Shown piece after piece: positions 8,867-18,519 of a DNA stretch of 64,000 nt. The notes below the pieces were generated by a model that searched no databases, was not told the origin of the DNA, and saw only the letters and a program-made list of their open reading frames with translations. Source of the stretch: Rhodoferax bucti (GTDB lineage: Bacteria; Pseudomonadota; Gammaproteobacteria; Burkholderiales; Burkholderiaceae_C). Location: contig NZ_VAHD01000001.1 in assembly GCF_005876985.1 (NCBI RefSeq), positions 1,116,001 through 1,180,000 of the forward strand. Reading direction: 5' to 3'. The stretch's first letter is position 1. Every line of letters starts with the position of its first letter. The position numbers and the translations under genes were made by a program.

Positions 8867-11473
8867 TTAGAGGGGGCCGGGCCCGGTCTGGACGGGCGGG
8901 TGGCGGATGAAGTCGGGCACGTAGGGCGCCCCGTCCAGCACCTGCCGCAGGGCTTGCCGCATGGTGCGCAGGCCGGCGGATTTGGGGCAGTAGCCGTTGG
9001 CGCCGGCGGCTACTGCCGCCTCGTAATCGGCCGGGTCTTCCGAGCCGGCGACTACCAACACCGGCAGGGCCGGTTGCATTTGGCGGATCTGGCGGATGGT
9101 GGGGATGCCACCCAGCGGGTGCATCTCCAGGTCGATCAGCACGGCCTTGATGCGGACATGGTTTTCCAGCAGCTCCAGGCCTTGTGCGCCGTCACTGGCC
9201 TCCAGCACGTCCACTGCTGGCTGCATCTGTTGCAGGGCGGCCACCATCCCTTTGCGGACAATGGGGTGGTCATCAATCACAAGCAGTTGCATGCCTGCGA
9301 GTGTAGTCTGCGGCAGCCAGCGTTCGTCAGTGCCGGGGGTGCTCAGCAGGGCTTCCAGCTCATGCGGGGGCAGGGGCTTGGAGAACAGGTAGCCCTGCGC
9401 AAAATCGCAGCCCACCTCCAGCAGCAAATCACGTTGCTGTGCAGTTTCCACCCCTTCGGCCACCACGCGCAGGCCCATGGCGTGGGCCATGACCACCATG
9501 GCTTTGCACAAGATGAAGTGCGTGCTGTGGGGGGCCAGGCCATGCACAAAAGATTTGTCGATTTTGATGAAATCGATATCCAGCTTTTGCAGGTAGGCCA
9601 GCGAGGAGTAGCCGGTGCCGAAGTCATCCAGCGCGACCTGGATGCCGGCGTCCCGCCACTCCAGCAGTTGGCGGGTGACGGCTTCGTCGGCGTCCAGCAT
9701 CAGGCCTTCGGTGATTTCCACCACCATGGCGGCTCCCGGCAGGCCCATGCGGTGCAGGCGCTGCACCCAGCTGCGCTCCCCGGAGCAGGGCCGGCGGAAC
9801 TGCACGGGCGAGCTGTTGATGCTGATCTGAAAGTGGGGGTGCAGGCTGCGCCGCCACACCTGCAGTTGGCTGGCGACCTGGTCGAACACCCAGTCGCCGA
9901 TGTCCACAATCAGTTCGCTGCTCTCGGCCACCGGAATGAATTCGGCAGGGCTGATCATGCCGCGCACCGGGTGGCGCCAGCGCAGCAAGGCCTCTGCCTT
10001 GCGCACGTGGCCGGTGGCCAGCTCCACAATGGGCTGGTAGTGCAGCTCCAGCTGCCGGCGCTCCAGGGCGTCGTGCAGGTCGTTGGCAATGCGTGCGCGC
10101 TGCATGGCGGCTTCGTGCAGTGCCGGCGTGAAGTAGCTGAAGCGGTTGCGCCCGGCGTTTTTGGCGTCGTAGAGCGCCTGGTCTGCGTTCTTGTAGAGCG
10201 ACTCCACTTCGGAGCCGTCGTCCGGGCACAGGGTGACGCCGATGCTGGCCGACACAAACATGCGCTCCCGCCCCAGCTCAAACGGGGCGGCCATGGTTTG
10301 CAATAGTTTTTGCAGCAAGGGCTCCAGCCGGTCGCCCGCGTCCAGCTCGGTGATGAGCAGGGTGAACTCGTCGCCGCCCATGCGGGCCACGGTGTCGTGC
10401 TCACGCACGCAGCCCCGCAGCCGCCGCGCGGCTTCCACCAGGAGCGCATCGCCGTTGTCGTGGCCCAGGGTGTCGTTCACTTCTTTAAAGTGGTCCAGGT
10501 CCATGAACAGCACGGCGAGCTTTTTGCCGTCGCGCCGGTTGCGCTTGATTTCCTGCTCGATGCGGTCGCGCAGCATGCGCCGGTTGGGCAGGCCGGTGAG
10601 CGGGTCAAAGTAGGCGTGCTGGCGGATTTGCGCCTCGGCTTCTTTGCGGGCGGTGATGTCGGTGTGGGTGCCCAGCATGCGCAGAGGGCGGCCGTCAGCG
10701 TCGCGGCTGACCACCATGCCGCGGGTCATGATCCACTTCCAGCTGCCATCTTTGCAGCGCACCCGGTGCTCGTTGTAGTAGGTGGGCGTTTGGCCGTCGA
10801 AGTGGGCCTGCCGGTCGTTGAACATTTGCGCCACGTCTTCCGGGTGGGTGCGGCTGTCCAGGGTGTCGGGGTGTTGCTGCAGATCTTCTTCGGTGTAGCC
10901 GTACATCTCTACCAGGCGCTTGGAGAAGTATTCGCGCTGGTCTTGGATGTGCCAGTCCCACACGCCGTCGCCGGTGCTTTCCAGCGCCAGCTTCCAGCGC
11001 TCTTCGCTGGTGTGGAGCTGGGCTTCGGCCTGTTTGCGCTGGTCGATGTCCACATGGGTGCCGATCATGCGCAAGGGGCGGCCCTCCGCGTCGCGGCGCA
11101 CCACCATGCCGCTGGTGAGTATCCATTTCCAGCTGCCGTTCTTGCAGCGCAGGCGAAATTCGGTGGAGTAGGTGGGGGAGCGCCCTTCTATATAGGCGTT
11201 GTAGGTTTCTTTGACCCGCTCCAAGTCGTCGGGGTGGATGCGCTCTACAAAAGTTTGGTTGTGCGCAGCCACTTCACCATGCTGGTAGCCGAGCATTTCC
11301 AGCCAGCGGCGGGAGTGCATTTGCACACCGGTTTCGATATTCCAGTCCCAGGCGCCGGCCCCCGAGCCTTCCAATGCCAATTTCCAGAGGCTGGCGTCAT
11401 CGTCGTCAAACCGCGCCTCATCCCACCGAGGTGTGGCGGTTGGTGGGGGGGATGGGGGTTTTGGAGATGTCAC
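8867..11473 (-). CDS. PAS-PAS-GGDEF-EAL protein with C-terminal response-receiver domain
   Basis: Predicted cyclic-di-GMP enzyme of about 868 residues with no membrane segments. Two PAS/PAC units (about 24-150 and 150-275) precede GGDEF at residues 366-370 with an RxxD inhibitory site (REHD) five residues before it. The EAL domain (EALLRW about 494, DDFGTGYSS about 615) looks catalytically complete. A receiver domain fills about 725-850, with acidic pocket VIDDHP, phospho-acceptor Asp near 781 and Lys in YCPKSA. The order with the receiver last is uncommon. The start is uncertain: I use GTG 11473, but the frame is open to GTG 11665, which would overlap the divergent receptor gene. Confidence 0.85.
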   Translation of the reverse strand: MTSPKPPSPPPTATPRWDEARFDDDDASLWKLALEGSGAGAWDWNIETGVQMHSRRWLEMLGYQHGEVAAHNQTFVERIHPDDLERVKETYNAYIEGRSPTYSTEFRLRCKNGSWKWILTSGMVVRRDAEGRPLRMIGTHVDIDQRKQAEAQLHTSEERWKLALESTGDGVWDWHIQDQREYFSKRLVEMYGYTEEDLQQHPDTLDSRTHPEDVAQMFNDRQAHFDGQTPTYYNEHRVRCKDGSWKWIMTRGMVVSRDADGRPLRMLGTHTDITARKEAEAQIRQHAYFDPLTGLPNRRMLRDRIEQEIKRNRRDGKKLAVLFMDLDHFKEVNDTLGHDNGDALLVEAARRLRGCVREHDTVARMGGDEFTLLITELDAGDRLEPLLQKLLQTMAAPFELGRERMFVSASIGVTLCPDDGSEVESLYKNADQALYDAKNAGRNRFSYFTPALHEAAMQRARIANDLHDALERRQLELHYQPIVELATGHVRKAEALLRWRHPVRGMISPAEFIPVAESSELIVDIGDWVFDQVASQLQVWRRSLHPHFQISINSSPVQFRRPCSGERSWVQRLHRMGLPGAAMVVEITEGLMLDADEAVTRQLLEWRDAGIQVALDDFGTGYSSLAYLQKLDIDFIKIDKSFVHGLAPHSTHFILCKAMVVMAHAMGLRVVAEGVETAQQRDLLLEVGCDFAQGYLFSKPLPPHELEALLSTPGTDERWLPQTTLAGMQLLVIDDHPIVRKGMVAALQQMQPAVDVLEASDGAQGLELLENHVRIKAVLIDLEMHPLGGIPTIRQIRQMQPALPVLVVAGSEDPADYEAAVAAGANGYCPKSAGLRTMRQALRQVLDGAPYVPDFIRHPPVQTGPGPL

Positions 11474-11589
11474 AAACAGGCCAAGAGTGCTAGTTTCACT
11501 GTACCTGAATGGGCGAAATCCGTAAGCATTCTGGTGGTGCGAAAAAGTATCAGTACTTGTTTTCTTGCGTTGGATCACAGCAATTGCGT

Positions 11590-11600
11590 TAAAATTCGTT
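11590..11600 (+). promoter_or_regulatory. Shared TAAAATTCGTT element before receptor 2
   Basis: This 11-mer lies 33 bases before the ATG at 11634. The identical 11-mer lies 39 bases before the ATG of receptor 4 (36649-36659). It may be a shared promoter or regulatory element of chemoreceptor genes; with two instances only, chance is not excluded. Confidence 0.35.
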
Positions 11601-11633
11601 AATATTGAAATATTTGTTTTATCGAGGCCATTT

Positions 11634-13052
11634 ATGTTTTCCAAACAGTCCACCCAAAGCAGCACCGAGGCCCTCGCCCAGTTGGGCGATCGGGTGTTGC
11701 TGAGCTACATCGTGCTGTCGGCCATTGCCGCTGTGGCTTTGGGTGTGCAGTTTGTCGATAGCGGGCTCGCCATCGCGGCGACGGTGCTGTTGCTGGCCAT
11801 CGCGTTCGGGGTGTTCGCCATGGCGCGCTACACCGTGTTGAGCCGCTTTGTGCTGGCTTTTGTGATGGTGGCGTTCGTGGCGCTGCATATCCAGTTGGCG
11901 CGTGGCATGGAGGAAATGCACTTCGGCGTGTTTGTGTCGCTGGCCCTGTTTTTAACCTACCGCGACTGGCGGGTCATTGTGTTTGCCGCAGCACTCTATG
12001 CGGTGCACCATGTGATGTTTGACCGCCTGCAGGCTGCCGGCTTTGGCTTGTATTGCATTGCCCAGCCCGACTTCGGGCGGGTGGTGATTCATGCGGTGTA
12101 CGTGGTCATCCAGACCAGCGTGCAATCGGTCATGGCCATCAACATGGCGAAAGCGGCCCGCGAGGGGGACGAGTTGCGGGTGCTGGTGGCCCAGGTGAAC
12201 CGCGATGACACCATCGACCTGAATGTGCACGAAGTGCAAACCACCACCAAAGGTGGCGACATGTTGCGCGCCACCCTGGCCCGCATGGAAACAGCCGTGG
12301 CCGCTGTGCGCAGCAGCACTGCCAATATTGACGTAGCTTGCTCCGAGATTGCCATGGGCAACCAGGACCTGAGCAACCGCACCGAGCAAACCGCCGCCAA
12401 CCTGCAGCGCACCGCCAGCAGCATGAACCAGCTGACCCATGTGGTGCACCAGTCTGCCGACAATGCCCGCGAAGCCAATACCCTGGCCCTGGCGGCCAGC
12501 AACACCGCCGCCAAGGGCGGCGAAGTGGTGAGCGAAGTGGTGGAAACCATGAAGGGCATCAACGAATCCAGCCGCAAGATCAGCGACATCATCAGCGTGA
12601 TTGACGGCATTGCCTTCCAAACCAACATCCTGGCGCTGAATGCGGCGGTGGAAGCCGCCCGTGCCGGCGAGCAAGGCCGGGGCTTTGCGGTGGTGGCCAG
12701 CGAGGTGCGCTCACTGGCGGGCCGCAGTGCGGAGGCGGCCAAGGAAATCAAGACGCTCATCAACACCAGCGTGGAGCGGGTGGAGCAGGGCAGCACGCTG
12801 GTGAACCACGCGGGCGAAACCATGACCGAAGTGGTCAGCAGCATCCGCCGGGTGACAGACATCATGGGTGAAATCAGCGCCGCCAGCGCTGCGCAAGCGC
12901 AAGGCGTGGCCGAGGTGAGCGATGCGGTGACCCAGATGGACCAAGCCACCCAGCAAAACGCGGCCTTGGTGGAAGAAATGGCCGCTGCCGCCGGCAGCCT
13001 GCGCACCCAGGCACAAGACCTGGTGCAGACCGTGGCGGTGTTCCACCGCTAA
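11634..13052 (+). CDS. Methyl-accepting chemotaxis protein with multi-span membrane sensor (receptor 2)
   Basis: Chemoreceptor of 472 residues without the usual two-TM periplasmic layout. The first 180 residues form about five or six hydrophobic segments with short loops, including E-M-H-F, YRDW and A-V-H-H patterns that suggest a membrane-embedded sensor, perhaps with a metal or haem. No clear HAMP follows. The signalling domain occupies about 225-472 and has the canonical tip [26 protein letters not shown] 11634 behind GAGG is preferred over an upstream in-frame start. A 137-bp stretch (12525-12661) is nearly identical to receptor 4. No CheR-binding pentapeptide is present. Confidence 0.9.
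   Translation: MFSKQSTQSSTEALAQLGDRVLLSYIVLSAIAAVALGVQFVDSGLAIAATVLLLAIAFGVFAMARYTVLSRFVLAFVMVAFVALHIQLARGMEEMHFGVFVSLALFLTYRDWRVIVFAAALYAVHHVMFDRLQAAGFGLYCIAQPDFGRVVIHAVYVVIQTSVQSVMAINMAKAAREGDELRVLVAQVNRDDTIDLNVHEVQTTTKGGDMLRATLARMETAVAAVRSSTANIDVACSEIAMGNQDLSNRTEQTAANLQRTASSMNQLTHVVHQSADNAREANTLALAASNTAAKGGEVVSEVVETMKGINESSRKISDIISVIDGIAFQTNILALNAAVEAARAGEQGRGFAVVASEVRSLAGRSAEAAKEIKTLINTSVERVEQGSTLVNHAGETMTEVVSSIRRVTDIMGEISAASAAQAQGVAEVSDAVTQMDQATQQNAALVEEMAAAAGSLRTQAQDLVQTVAVFHR
12525..12661 (+). repeat. Near-identical receptor segment, copy A
   Basis: These 137 bases match 37707-37843 in receptor 4 with a single mismatch (cgaAtcc versus cgaGtcc), including all other silent sites. They encode the tip of the signalling hairpin. 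Receptor 5 encodes almost the same protein with many different codons. Confidence 0.85.
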
Positions 13053-13062
13053 GCGCAGGGGC

Positions 13063-14280
13063 TTAAGCCGAGCGGGGCTTGACCTTGCTGGCCGCCAGTT
13101 TGGCGTTGGCGCGGGCGGTGTCGGTATCCGTGGCGCGGGCCAGGGCCACGCCCATGCGGCGTTTGGTAAAACTCTCGGGTTTGCCGAACAGGCGCAGGTC
13201 GGTGTTGGGCACCGCCAGCGCTTGCTCCACGCCGTCAAACACAATGCCTTTGGCCTCTACACCGCCGTAGATCACGGCGCTGGCGCCGGGGTTGCGCAAT
13301 GAGGTGTCCACCGGCAGACCCAGAATGGCGCGGGCGTGCAGCTCAAATTCGCTTTGGTGCTGGGTGCACAAGGTCACCAGGCCGGTGTCGTGCGGGCGGG
13401 GGCTCACTTCGCTGAACCACACTTGCTCGCCTTTGACAAACAGCTCTACACCGAACAAGCCCTGGCCGCCGAGGTTGTCAGTCACCGCCTTGGACACTTC
13501 GCGCGCACGCTCCAGCGCGGCGGGGTGCATGGCCATGGGTTGCCAGCTTTCCACATAGTCGCCGCTGACCTGGATGTGGCCGATGGGGTCGCAAAAGCTG
13601 GTGACGATCTGGCCATCCGCGCCCACCGAGCGCACGGTGAGCTGGGTGATTTCGTAATCGAAATCGATAAAGCCTTCCACAATCACACGGCCATGGCTGA
13701 CGCGGCCGCCGGCCATGGCGTAGTCCCAGGCTTTTTGCACATCGGCGGGGCCGTCGATCTTGCTTTGGCCCTTGCCGGAGCTGCTCATCACTGGTTTGAC
13801 GATGCAGGGGTAGCCGATGCCCGGCTTGCCATCCACACCCTCAATAGCCGCTTGCAGCTCGGCCAGCGAGTCACAGAATTGATAGGGGCTGGTGGGCAGG
13901 CCCAGGGTTTCGGCGGCCAGGCGGCGAATGCCCTCGCGGTCCATGGTCAGGCGGGCCGCGCGGGCCGTGGGAATCACGCGCACGGTGCCGGCGGCTTCCA
14001 GCTCTTCGAGCATGGGGGTGGCAATCGCTTCAATCTCGGGCACGACCAGCATGGGGCGCTCAGCTTCGATCAAGGCCTTGAGCTGGGCCGGGTCGCTCAT
14101 GGTGATGGTGCGCGCGTGGTGGGCCACCTGCTGGCCAGGGGCGTTGTCATATCGGTCCACCGCAATGGTTTCCACGCCCAGGCGCTGCAGCGCTATCAGC
14201 ACTTCTTTGCCCAGCTCGCCGCTGCCCAGCAGCATGACTTTGGTGGCGTGGGGGGAGAGGGGGGTTCCAAGAGTGGTCAT
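13063..14280 (-). CDS. purT: Formate-dependent phosphoribosylglycinamide formyltransferase (GAR transformylase 2)
   Basis: ATP-grasp enzyme of purine synthesis that makes formyl-GAR from GAR, formate and ATP without folate. The product of 405 residues is close to the E. coli length. Visible are the N-terminal nucleotide-fold pattern [13 protein letters not shown], the ATP-grasp segment [15 protein letters not shown] and the catalytic-end motif [15 protein letters not shown] 14280 is preferred; a TTG 15 bases upstream is in frame, and neither has a good ribosome site. It is convergent with receptor 2, with ten bases between stops. purU, which supplies formate, lies about 10 kb away. Confidence 0.95.
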   Translation of the reverse strand: MTTLGTPLSPHATKVMLLGSGELGKEVLIALQRLGVETIAVDRYDNAPGQQVAHHARTITMSDPAQLKALIEAERPMLVVPEIEAIATPMLEELEAAGTVRVIPTARAARLTMDREGIRRLAAETLGLPTSPYQFCDSLAELQAAIEGVDGKPGIGYPCIVKPVMSSSGKGQSKIDGPADVQKAWDYAMAGGRVSHGRVIVEGFIDFDYEITQLTVRSVGADGQIVTSFCDPIGHIQVSGDYVESWQPMAMHPAALERAREVSKAVTDNLGGQGLFGVELFVKGEQVWFSEVSPRPHDTGLVTLCTQHQSEFELHARAILGLPVDTSLRNPGASAVIYGGVEAKGIVFDGVEQALAVPNTDLRLFGKPESFTKRRMGVALARATDTDTARANAKLAASKVKPRSA

Positions 14281-14340
14281 GGCAAATAAATTCAAAACAG
14301 GGGTAAATGTGACGGGTGCAGCTGCGTATTGTCGCTGGGC

Positions 14341-15255
14341 TTATTTGCGCATCAGAGTGCTCTTGCCGAACAGCGATTCAATCAGGTCCACCGCCACCTC
14401 GGCGGTGCGGTTGCGCTCGTCCAGCGCGGGGTTCAGCTCAAACACATCCAGGCTCGCCATGCGGCCCGTGTCGGCAATCATCTCCATGCAGAGCTGGGCC
14501 TCGCGGTAGGTGGGGCCGCCGCGCACGGTGGTGCCCACGCCGGGCGCAATGTCGGGGTCCAGAAAGTCCACGTCAAAGCTCACATGCAAGTGGGTGTTGC
14601 TGTCGATCAGGGCCAAGGCCAACTCCATCGCCGCTCGCATGCCCATCTCGTCGATGTAGCGCATGTCAAAAACCTCGAGGTCCTGCTCATGCACAAAACG
14701 CTTCTCGCCCTCGTCCACACTGCGGATACCGATCTGGCGCACCCACTTGGGTGAAATGGCCGGCACCTGGCCACCAATCTCAATCAGCTCCTGCGGCCCG
14801 AAGCCGCACAGGCAGGCCACGGGCATGCCATGGATGTTGCCGCTGGGCGTGAGGGTGTTGGTGTTGAAGTCGGCATGCGCGTCCAGCCACAGCACGCGCA
14901 GTTTCTTGCCCACGTCGCGGCAGTGGCGTGCCACGGCGCTGATGGAGCCTATGCCCAGGCAATGGTCACCGCCCAGCACGATGGGCAGGCGCCCGTCCTG
15001 CAGCTCGGCGTACACGGCGTCGTGCAGGCTGCGGTTCCACGCGGTCACCTCGGCCAGGTGGCGGTAGCCGTTCACGGGCGGTAGCCAGGGGTTGCTGGGG
15101 CCGCTGAGGTTGCCTTTGTCCAGTACCTCCAGCCCATGGCCCTGCAGCACGCTGGTGATGTTGGCCACGCGCAGGGCTTCGGGCCCCATGCTGGCACCGC
15201 GGCTGCCCGCGCCAATGTCGGTGGGCGCGCCTATGAGGCTGATCTTGGTGTTCAT
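14341..15255 (-). CDS. rocF: Arginase
   Basis: Manganese hydrolase converting arginine to ornithine and urea. Its 304 residues fit the arginase/ureohydrolase family. The metal ligands are visible in order: GGDHCLG, DAHADFNT and SFDVDFLDP, with GVGTTVRGG following. The N-terminal ISLIGAPTDIGAGSRGASMGP favours arginase over agmatinase. Its ATG overlaps the stop of the asparaginase-family gene upstream (ATGA), so translation is probably coupled. No urease or ornithine genes are adjacent. Confidence 0.92.
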   Translation of the reverse strand: MNTKISLIGAPTDIGAGSRGASMGPEALRVANITSVLQGHGLEVLDKGNLSGPSNPWLPPVNGYRHLAEVTAWNRSLHDAVYAELQDGRLPIVLGGDHCLGIGSISAVARHCRDVGKKLRVLWLDAHADFNTNTLTPSGNIHGMPVACLCGFGPQELIEIGGQVPAISPKWVRQIGIRSVDEGEKRFVHEQDLEVFDMRYIDEMGMRAAMELALALIDSNTHLHVSFDVDFLDPDIAPGVGTTVRGGPTYREAQLCMEMIADTGRMASLDVFELNPALDERNRTAEVAVDLIESLFGKSTLMRK

Positions 15256-16259
15256 GGGGTCTCCAGTTGGAAGACAGGGAGCCGCTCGCCCACCAGCAGG
15301 CCGCGCGCGTTGCGAATTTCGGCCGCGCGCCAGGGTCGCAGTGCGGCGCGTTGCGCATCGTCTAGCCAGCCCAGTTGGTCCAGGATCTCCACGCTGGCCG
15401 CAAACAGCGCGGGCTTGTTGCCGTCAATGATCTTGAGCGCAAAGGCCTCGCCGCGGCTCTTGCTGCCCACCACCTGCACGCCGTCCGCGCCCACCTTGCT
15501 GACCCAGTCGCCCCGGCCCACCCGCATGAAATCCAGGTCGTTGCGGCCGGTGCCGCTCACCATCTCGGGGTGGGCGGTCATGGCCTCGCTCAGCAGTGCA
15601 AAGCTGGCGCCAAACTCAGCGTCTTGCGCGCCGCTGGCCAGGCGTGCGTAACCGCGTGCGAGTTTGGAGAGGGGCATCGCGAAGTTGGGTGCCGAGCAGC
15701 CGTCAATGCCACGCGGCATGTCCTGCACGTCCATGCCCACGGCACGCGCCACATCGCGCGCTATGGCCTGCTGCAGCGGGTGGTCGGCTGCGGTGTAGTC
15801 GTCCAGCGGCAGGCCGTGCTGCACGCAATAGGCCACAAAGCCTGCGTGCTTGCCGCTGCAGTTGTTGTGCGCCTCGGTGACCGCCAGGCCTTCTGGCGCG
15901 CCCTTGTCAAAGTAGCTAAACAGCAGCGGCACATGGCAGCCGCAACGCAGCGTCTTGTAGGTGTGGCCCGCCTTGGCCAGCATGCTGTTCGCGCCATCCA
16001 CATGCATGGCTTCGCCGTTGTGGCTGGCGCACAGCAATGCGTTCTCCGCCTGGGTAAAGCCAAACTGCGCAGGGCCGCCCGCTTCCACAAAGGGCAGGGC
16101 TTGCAGTGCCTTGAGGGTGGAGCGGGTAAAGGTAACCAGGTGCGGGTCACCCGCAAAGGCTTTGAGCTGGCCGGCGCGGTTGACGACGGCCACGGCGCCA
16201 AAGTGCAGGCATTCGGGCGTGCCGCCACGGGTGAGCTGGATCAGGGGGGTGAGGTTCAT
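15252..16259 (-). CDS. Asparaginase family protein (Asparaginase II, Rhizobium type)
   Basis: Predicted L-asparagine amidohydrolase of the PF06089 family, unrelated in fold to E. coli AnsA/AnsB. The 335 residues include TRGGTPECLHFG, the conserved SHNGE block, CGCHVPLLFSYF and the HNNCSGKHAGF motif near residues 130-140, followed by GIDGCSAPNFAMP. No signal peptide is seen, so it is cytoplasmic. It is first in a two-gene unit with arginase, joined by a four-base overlap; both release nitrogen from amino acids. Confidence 0.9.
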   Translation of the reverse strand: MNLTPLIQLTRGGTPECLHFGAVAVVNRAGQLKAFAGDPHLVTFTRSTLKALQALPFVEAGGPAQFGFTQAENALLCASHNGEAMHVDGANSMLAKAGHTYKTLRCGCHVPLLFSYFDKGAPEGLAVTEAHNNCSGKHAGFVAYCVQHGLPLDDYTAADHPLQQAIARDVARAVGMDVQDMPRGIDGCSAPNFAMPLSKLARGYARLASGAQDAEFGASFALLSEAMTAHPEMVSGTGRNDLDFMRVGRGDWVSKVGADGVQVVGSKSRGEAFALKIIDGNKPALFAASVEILDQLGWLDDAQRAALRPWRAAEIRNARGLLVGERLPVFQLETP

Positions 16260-16362
16260 GGGCTAACGGTCTCCTGCGCACAAGCGTATCCGAATTGCTC
16301 CGGTTTGTGCCCCGGCTGTCTATACTGAAACGCTATTGCCACAGCCCCACTTTGCATAGCCC

Positions 16363-17217
16363 ATGTTGATCGAAGACCAGAAAACCCGCTACCACGAGGA
16401 TGGCTTCCTCATCCTGCCGAACTTCAAGTCCGCCGCCGAGATCGCTGCCGTGCGCGCCCGGGCCGAGGCCATCGTTGACGCCTTTGACCCGAACGAGAGC
16501 AAAACCATCTTCACCACCAACGACCAGGTGCGCCAGGTGGACCGCTACTTTCTCGATTCGGCCAACCGCGTCAGCTGCTTTTTTGAGGAAGAGGCTTTCG
16601 GGCCGGACGGCGAGCTGCGCCAGGCCAAGGCCCTGTCCATCAACAAAATCGGTCACGCGCTGCACGACCAGGATCCGGTGTTCGAGGCCTTCAGCCACGG
16701 CGCCGCGCTGGCCGAAGTGGCGGCCGACGTGGGGCTGACCCGGCCGCAGGTCTGGCAGTCCATGTACATCTTCAAGCAGCCCGGCATTGGCGGCGAAGTG
16801 GGCTGGCACCAGGACGCCACGTTTTTTGATACCACGCCCATCAGCGTGACCACCTTCTGGTTTGCGTTGGAAGACGCCACGCTGGCCAACGGCTGCCTGT
16901 GGACCGAACCCGGCGGTCACCGCGGCCCGCGCGGCGTGCTGCGCGAGCGCTTCGAGCGCCGTGGCGACACCATCACCATGAAGAAGCTCGACGCCACGCC
17001 CTGGCCTGCGAGCAATGTGAATGCGATACCGCTGGAAGTGAAGGCCGGCGCGCTGGTGGTCTTCCATGGCCTGCTGCCGCACTACAGCGCGCCCAACCGC
17101 TCGGCGGTGTCGCGCCACGCCTACACGCTGCACGCGACCGATGCCGGCACGCAGTACGCGTCGACCAACTGGCTGCAGCGCGGGCCCGACGACCCGGTGC
17201 GCGGGTTCTTGATCTGA
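16363..17217 (+). CDS. Phytanoyl-CoA dioxygenase (PhyH) family protein
   Basis: Predicted non-haem iron, 2-oxoglutarate-dependent oxygenase of 284 residues. The iron-binding HxD is in GWHQDATFFD (about residues 147-156) and the distal His is probably in FHGLLPHYSAPN near 230-240. Family members often hydroxylate acyl-CoAs or small acids; the substrate here cannot be told. It is divergent from the asparaginase gene with about 100 bases between. A dispersed repeat begins three bases after its stop. Confidence 0.88.
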   Translation: MLIEDQKTRYHEDGFLILPNFKSAAEIAAVRARAEAIVDAFDPNESKTIFTTNDQVRQVDRYFLDSANRVSCFFEEEAFGPDGELRQAKALSINKIGHALHDQDPVFEAFSHGAALAEVAADVGLTRPQVWQSMYIFKQPGIGGEVGWHQDATFFDTTPISVTTFWFALEDATLANGCLWTEPGGHRGPRGVLRERFERRGDTITMKKLDATPWPASNVNAIPLEVKAGALVVFHGLLPHYSAPNRSAVSRHAYTLHATDAGTQYASTNWLQRGPDDPVRGFLI

Positions 17218-17220
17218 TTT

Positions 17221-17279
17221 GCTATTGTTTTGATAGCTGTTTGCGCATATTTCTAGAGCGCTAGGGCTCTTTTTGATAG
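17221..17279 (+). repeat. Dispersed ~58-bp element, copy 4 (intergenic, best consensus)
   Basis: The most complete copy. It starts with the hairpin GCTAT-TGTTTTG-ATAGC, then TGTTTGCGCA, 9 nt, AGCGCTAGGGC and TTTTTGATAG. It lies directly after the PhyH-family stop and could act as a 3' structure. Confidence 0.8.
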
Positions 17280-17369
17280 GGAAGATGACGGGGAAGAGGG
17301 GGCTTTTTCGGCTTTTCAAGCCGGTGGGCTTGTGCCACACTAGGTCTCTGCTCGTGTCAGGAGTGCGCC

Positions 17370-17780
17370 ATGAGAGCTGTTGTCTTCGCATCCTTCTGCT
17401 GTGCCGCCCTGCCGGGGCCGGTGTGCGGGCAAGAGCTGATCTCACTCAACAAGCTGCCCTCCGGCGCCGCGCCCTCGCTCAACCAGTCGGACCGCGGCTT
17501 GCTCGCCAAGGCAGACTCTGACCGCAAGTCCATCGAACTCTCTCTGCAAAACACCTTGGTGGCTTTTGACACCCGGCACGATGGCGGGCGCAAAAAGCTG
17601 GGCGTGGCGCTCACGTCGTTCAGCCACAGCCCCTTGGAGCTGGCCTACGACCCCAGCGGCAAAAGCCTGATGGCGCAGTGGCGCTCGGTGTACACCACCG
17701 CGGCCGGCCAGTCGTTCCAGTACCAGGCCTTCGTGGGCGAGTCGGGTGCGATCAACTTTGTGATCAGCTCCAAATTTTGA
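17370..17780 (+). CDS. Small secreted protein of unknown function
   Basis: 136 residues with a signal peptide (MRAVVFASFCCAALPGPVCG, then QELISL), so periplasmic or extracellular. No family was recognised. The mature part is polar, with one segment rich in charged residues (about 45-60) and a C-terminal half that looks beta-rich. AGGAG stands seven bases before the ATG. It is convergent with lrgB with 19 bases between stops. Confidence 0.7.
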   Translation: MRAVVFASFCCAALPGPVCGQELISLNKLPSGAAPSLNQSDRGLLAKADSDRKSIELSLQNTLVAFDTRHDGGRKKLGVALTSFSHSPLELAYDPSGKSLMAQWRSVYTTAAGQSFQYQAFVGESGAINFVISSKF

Positions 17781-17799
17781 GTGCGCTGCCTACAGGGCT

Positions 17800-18519
17800 T
17801 CAGCGGAAAAACAAGGGCAGCAACAAGGCCGCCAGCACCACCTGCAGCCCCAGCGCCAGTCCGGCGTAGGCGCCTGCATCCGGGTTCACTTGCAAAGCCC
17901 GCGCGGCGCCAATGCCGTGTGATGCGGTGCCTAGCGCAAAACCACGGGCGGCCCAGCCGGACGGGGTGTAGGGCAGCCGCAGCAGGGTGAAGAGGGCTTT
18001 GGCACTCAAGGCGCCGATCAAGCCGGTCAACATGGCAAACACGGCAGAGAGGGCCGGGATGCCGCCGATTTTTTCGGCAATCCCCATCGCCACCGGCGCG
18101 GTGACCGACTTGGGCGCCATGGAGAGTAGCACCTCCTGCGGCAAGTCCAGCGCCCAGCTCAGCGCAAGTGCCGACCCGCTGGCCGCACCGCCACCCAGCA
18201 ACGCCGCCAGTAGCAGGCGCCCCCAGCGCTGGCGCACCTCCGTCCGCCGCTGCCACAGAGGCCAGCCCAGTGCGACCACCGCCGGCCCCAGCAAAAAGTG
18301 GATGAACTGCGCGCCTGAAAAATAGCCCGGGTACGACGTGCCGGTGGCCAGCAGCAAGCCCGCCAGCGTGACCACGCTCCACAGCACCGGGTTGGCCCAA
18401 GCCGCCTGGCCGCTGCGCAGGTAGAGCGCATGCGCCAGCACATACACGCTGAGGGTGGCCGTCAGCCCGAACAGTGGCGTGGCCGACAGGTAGACCCAGA
18501 GGGCCACCACTTCAGACAT
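17800..18519 (-). CDS. lrgB: LrgB-family membrane protein
   Basis: Inner-membrane protein of 239 residues with about six to seven hydrophobic segments. The LrgB signatures are visible: FLLGPAVVALGWPL, LLSMAPKSVTAPVAMGIAEKIGG and GTASHGIGAARAL. LrgAB proteins were first linked to autolysis. Later work on the plant homologue PLGG1 (a fused LrgAB) showed glycolate/glycerate transport, and Bacillus homologues move pyruvate. It overlaps lrgA by eight bases, and the pair follows glcD, so glycolate or a related acid is the best guess for the substrate. Confidence 0.93.
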   Translation of the reverse strand: MSEVVALWVYLSATPLFGLTATLSVYVLAHALYLRSGQAAWANPVLWSVVTLAGLLLATGTSYPGYFSGAQFIHFLLGPAVVALGWPLWQRRTEVRQRWGRLLLAALLGGGAASGSALALSWALDLPQEVLLSMAPKSVTAPVAMGIAEKIGGIPALSAVFAMLTGLIGALSAKALFTLLRLPYTPSGWAARGFALGTASHGIGAARALQVNPDAGAYAGLALGLQVVLAALLLPLFFR

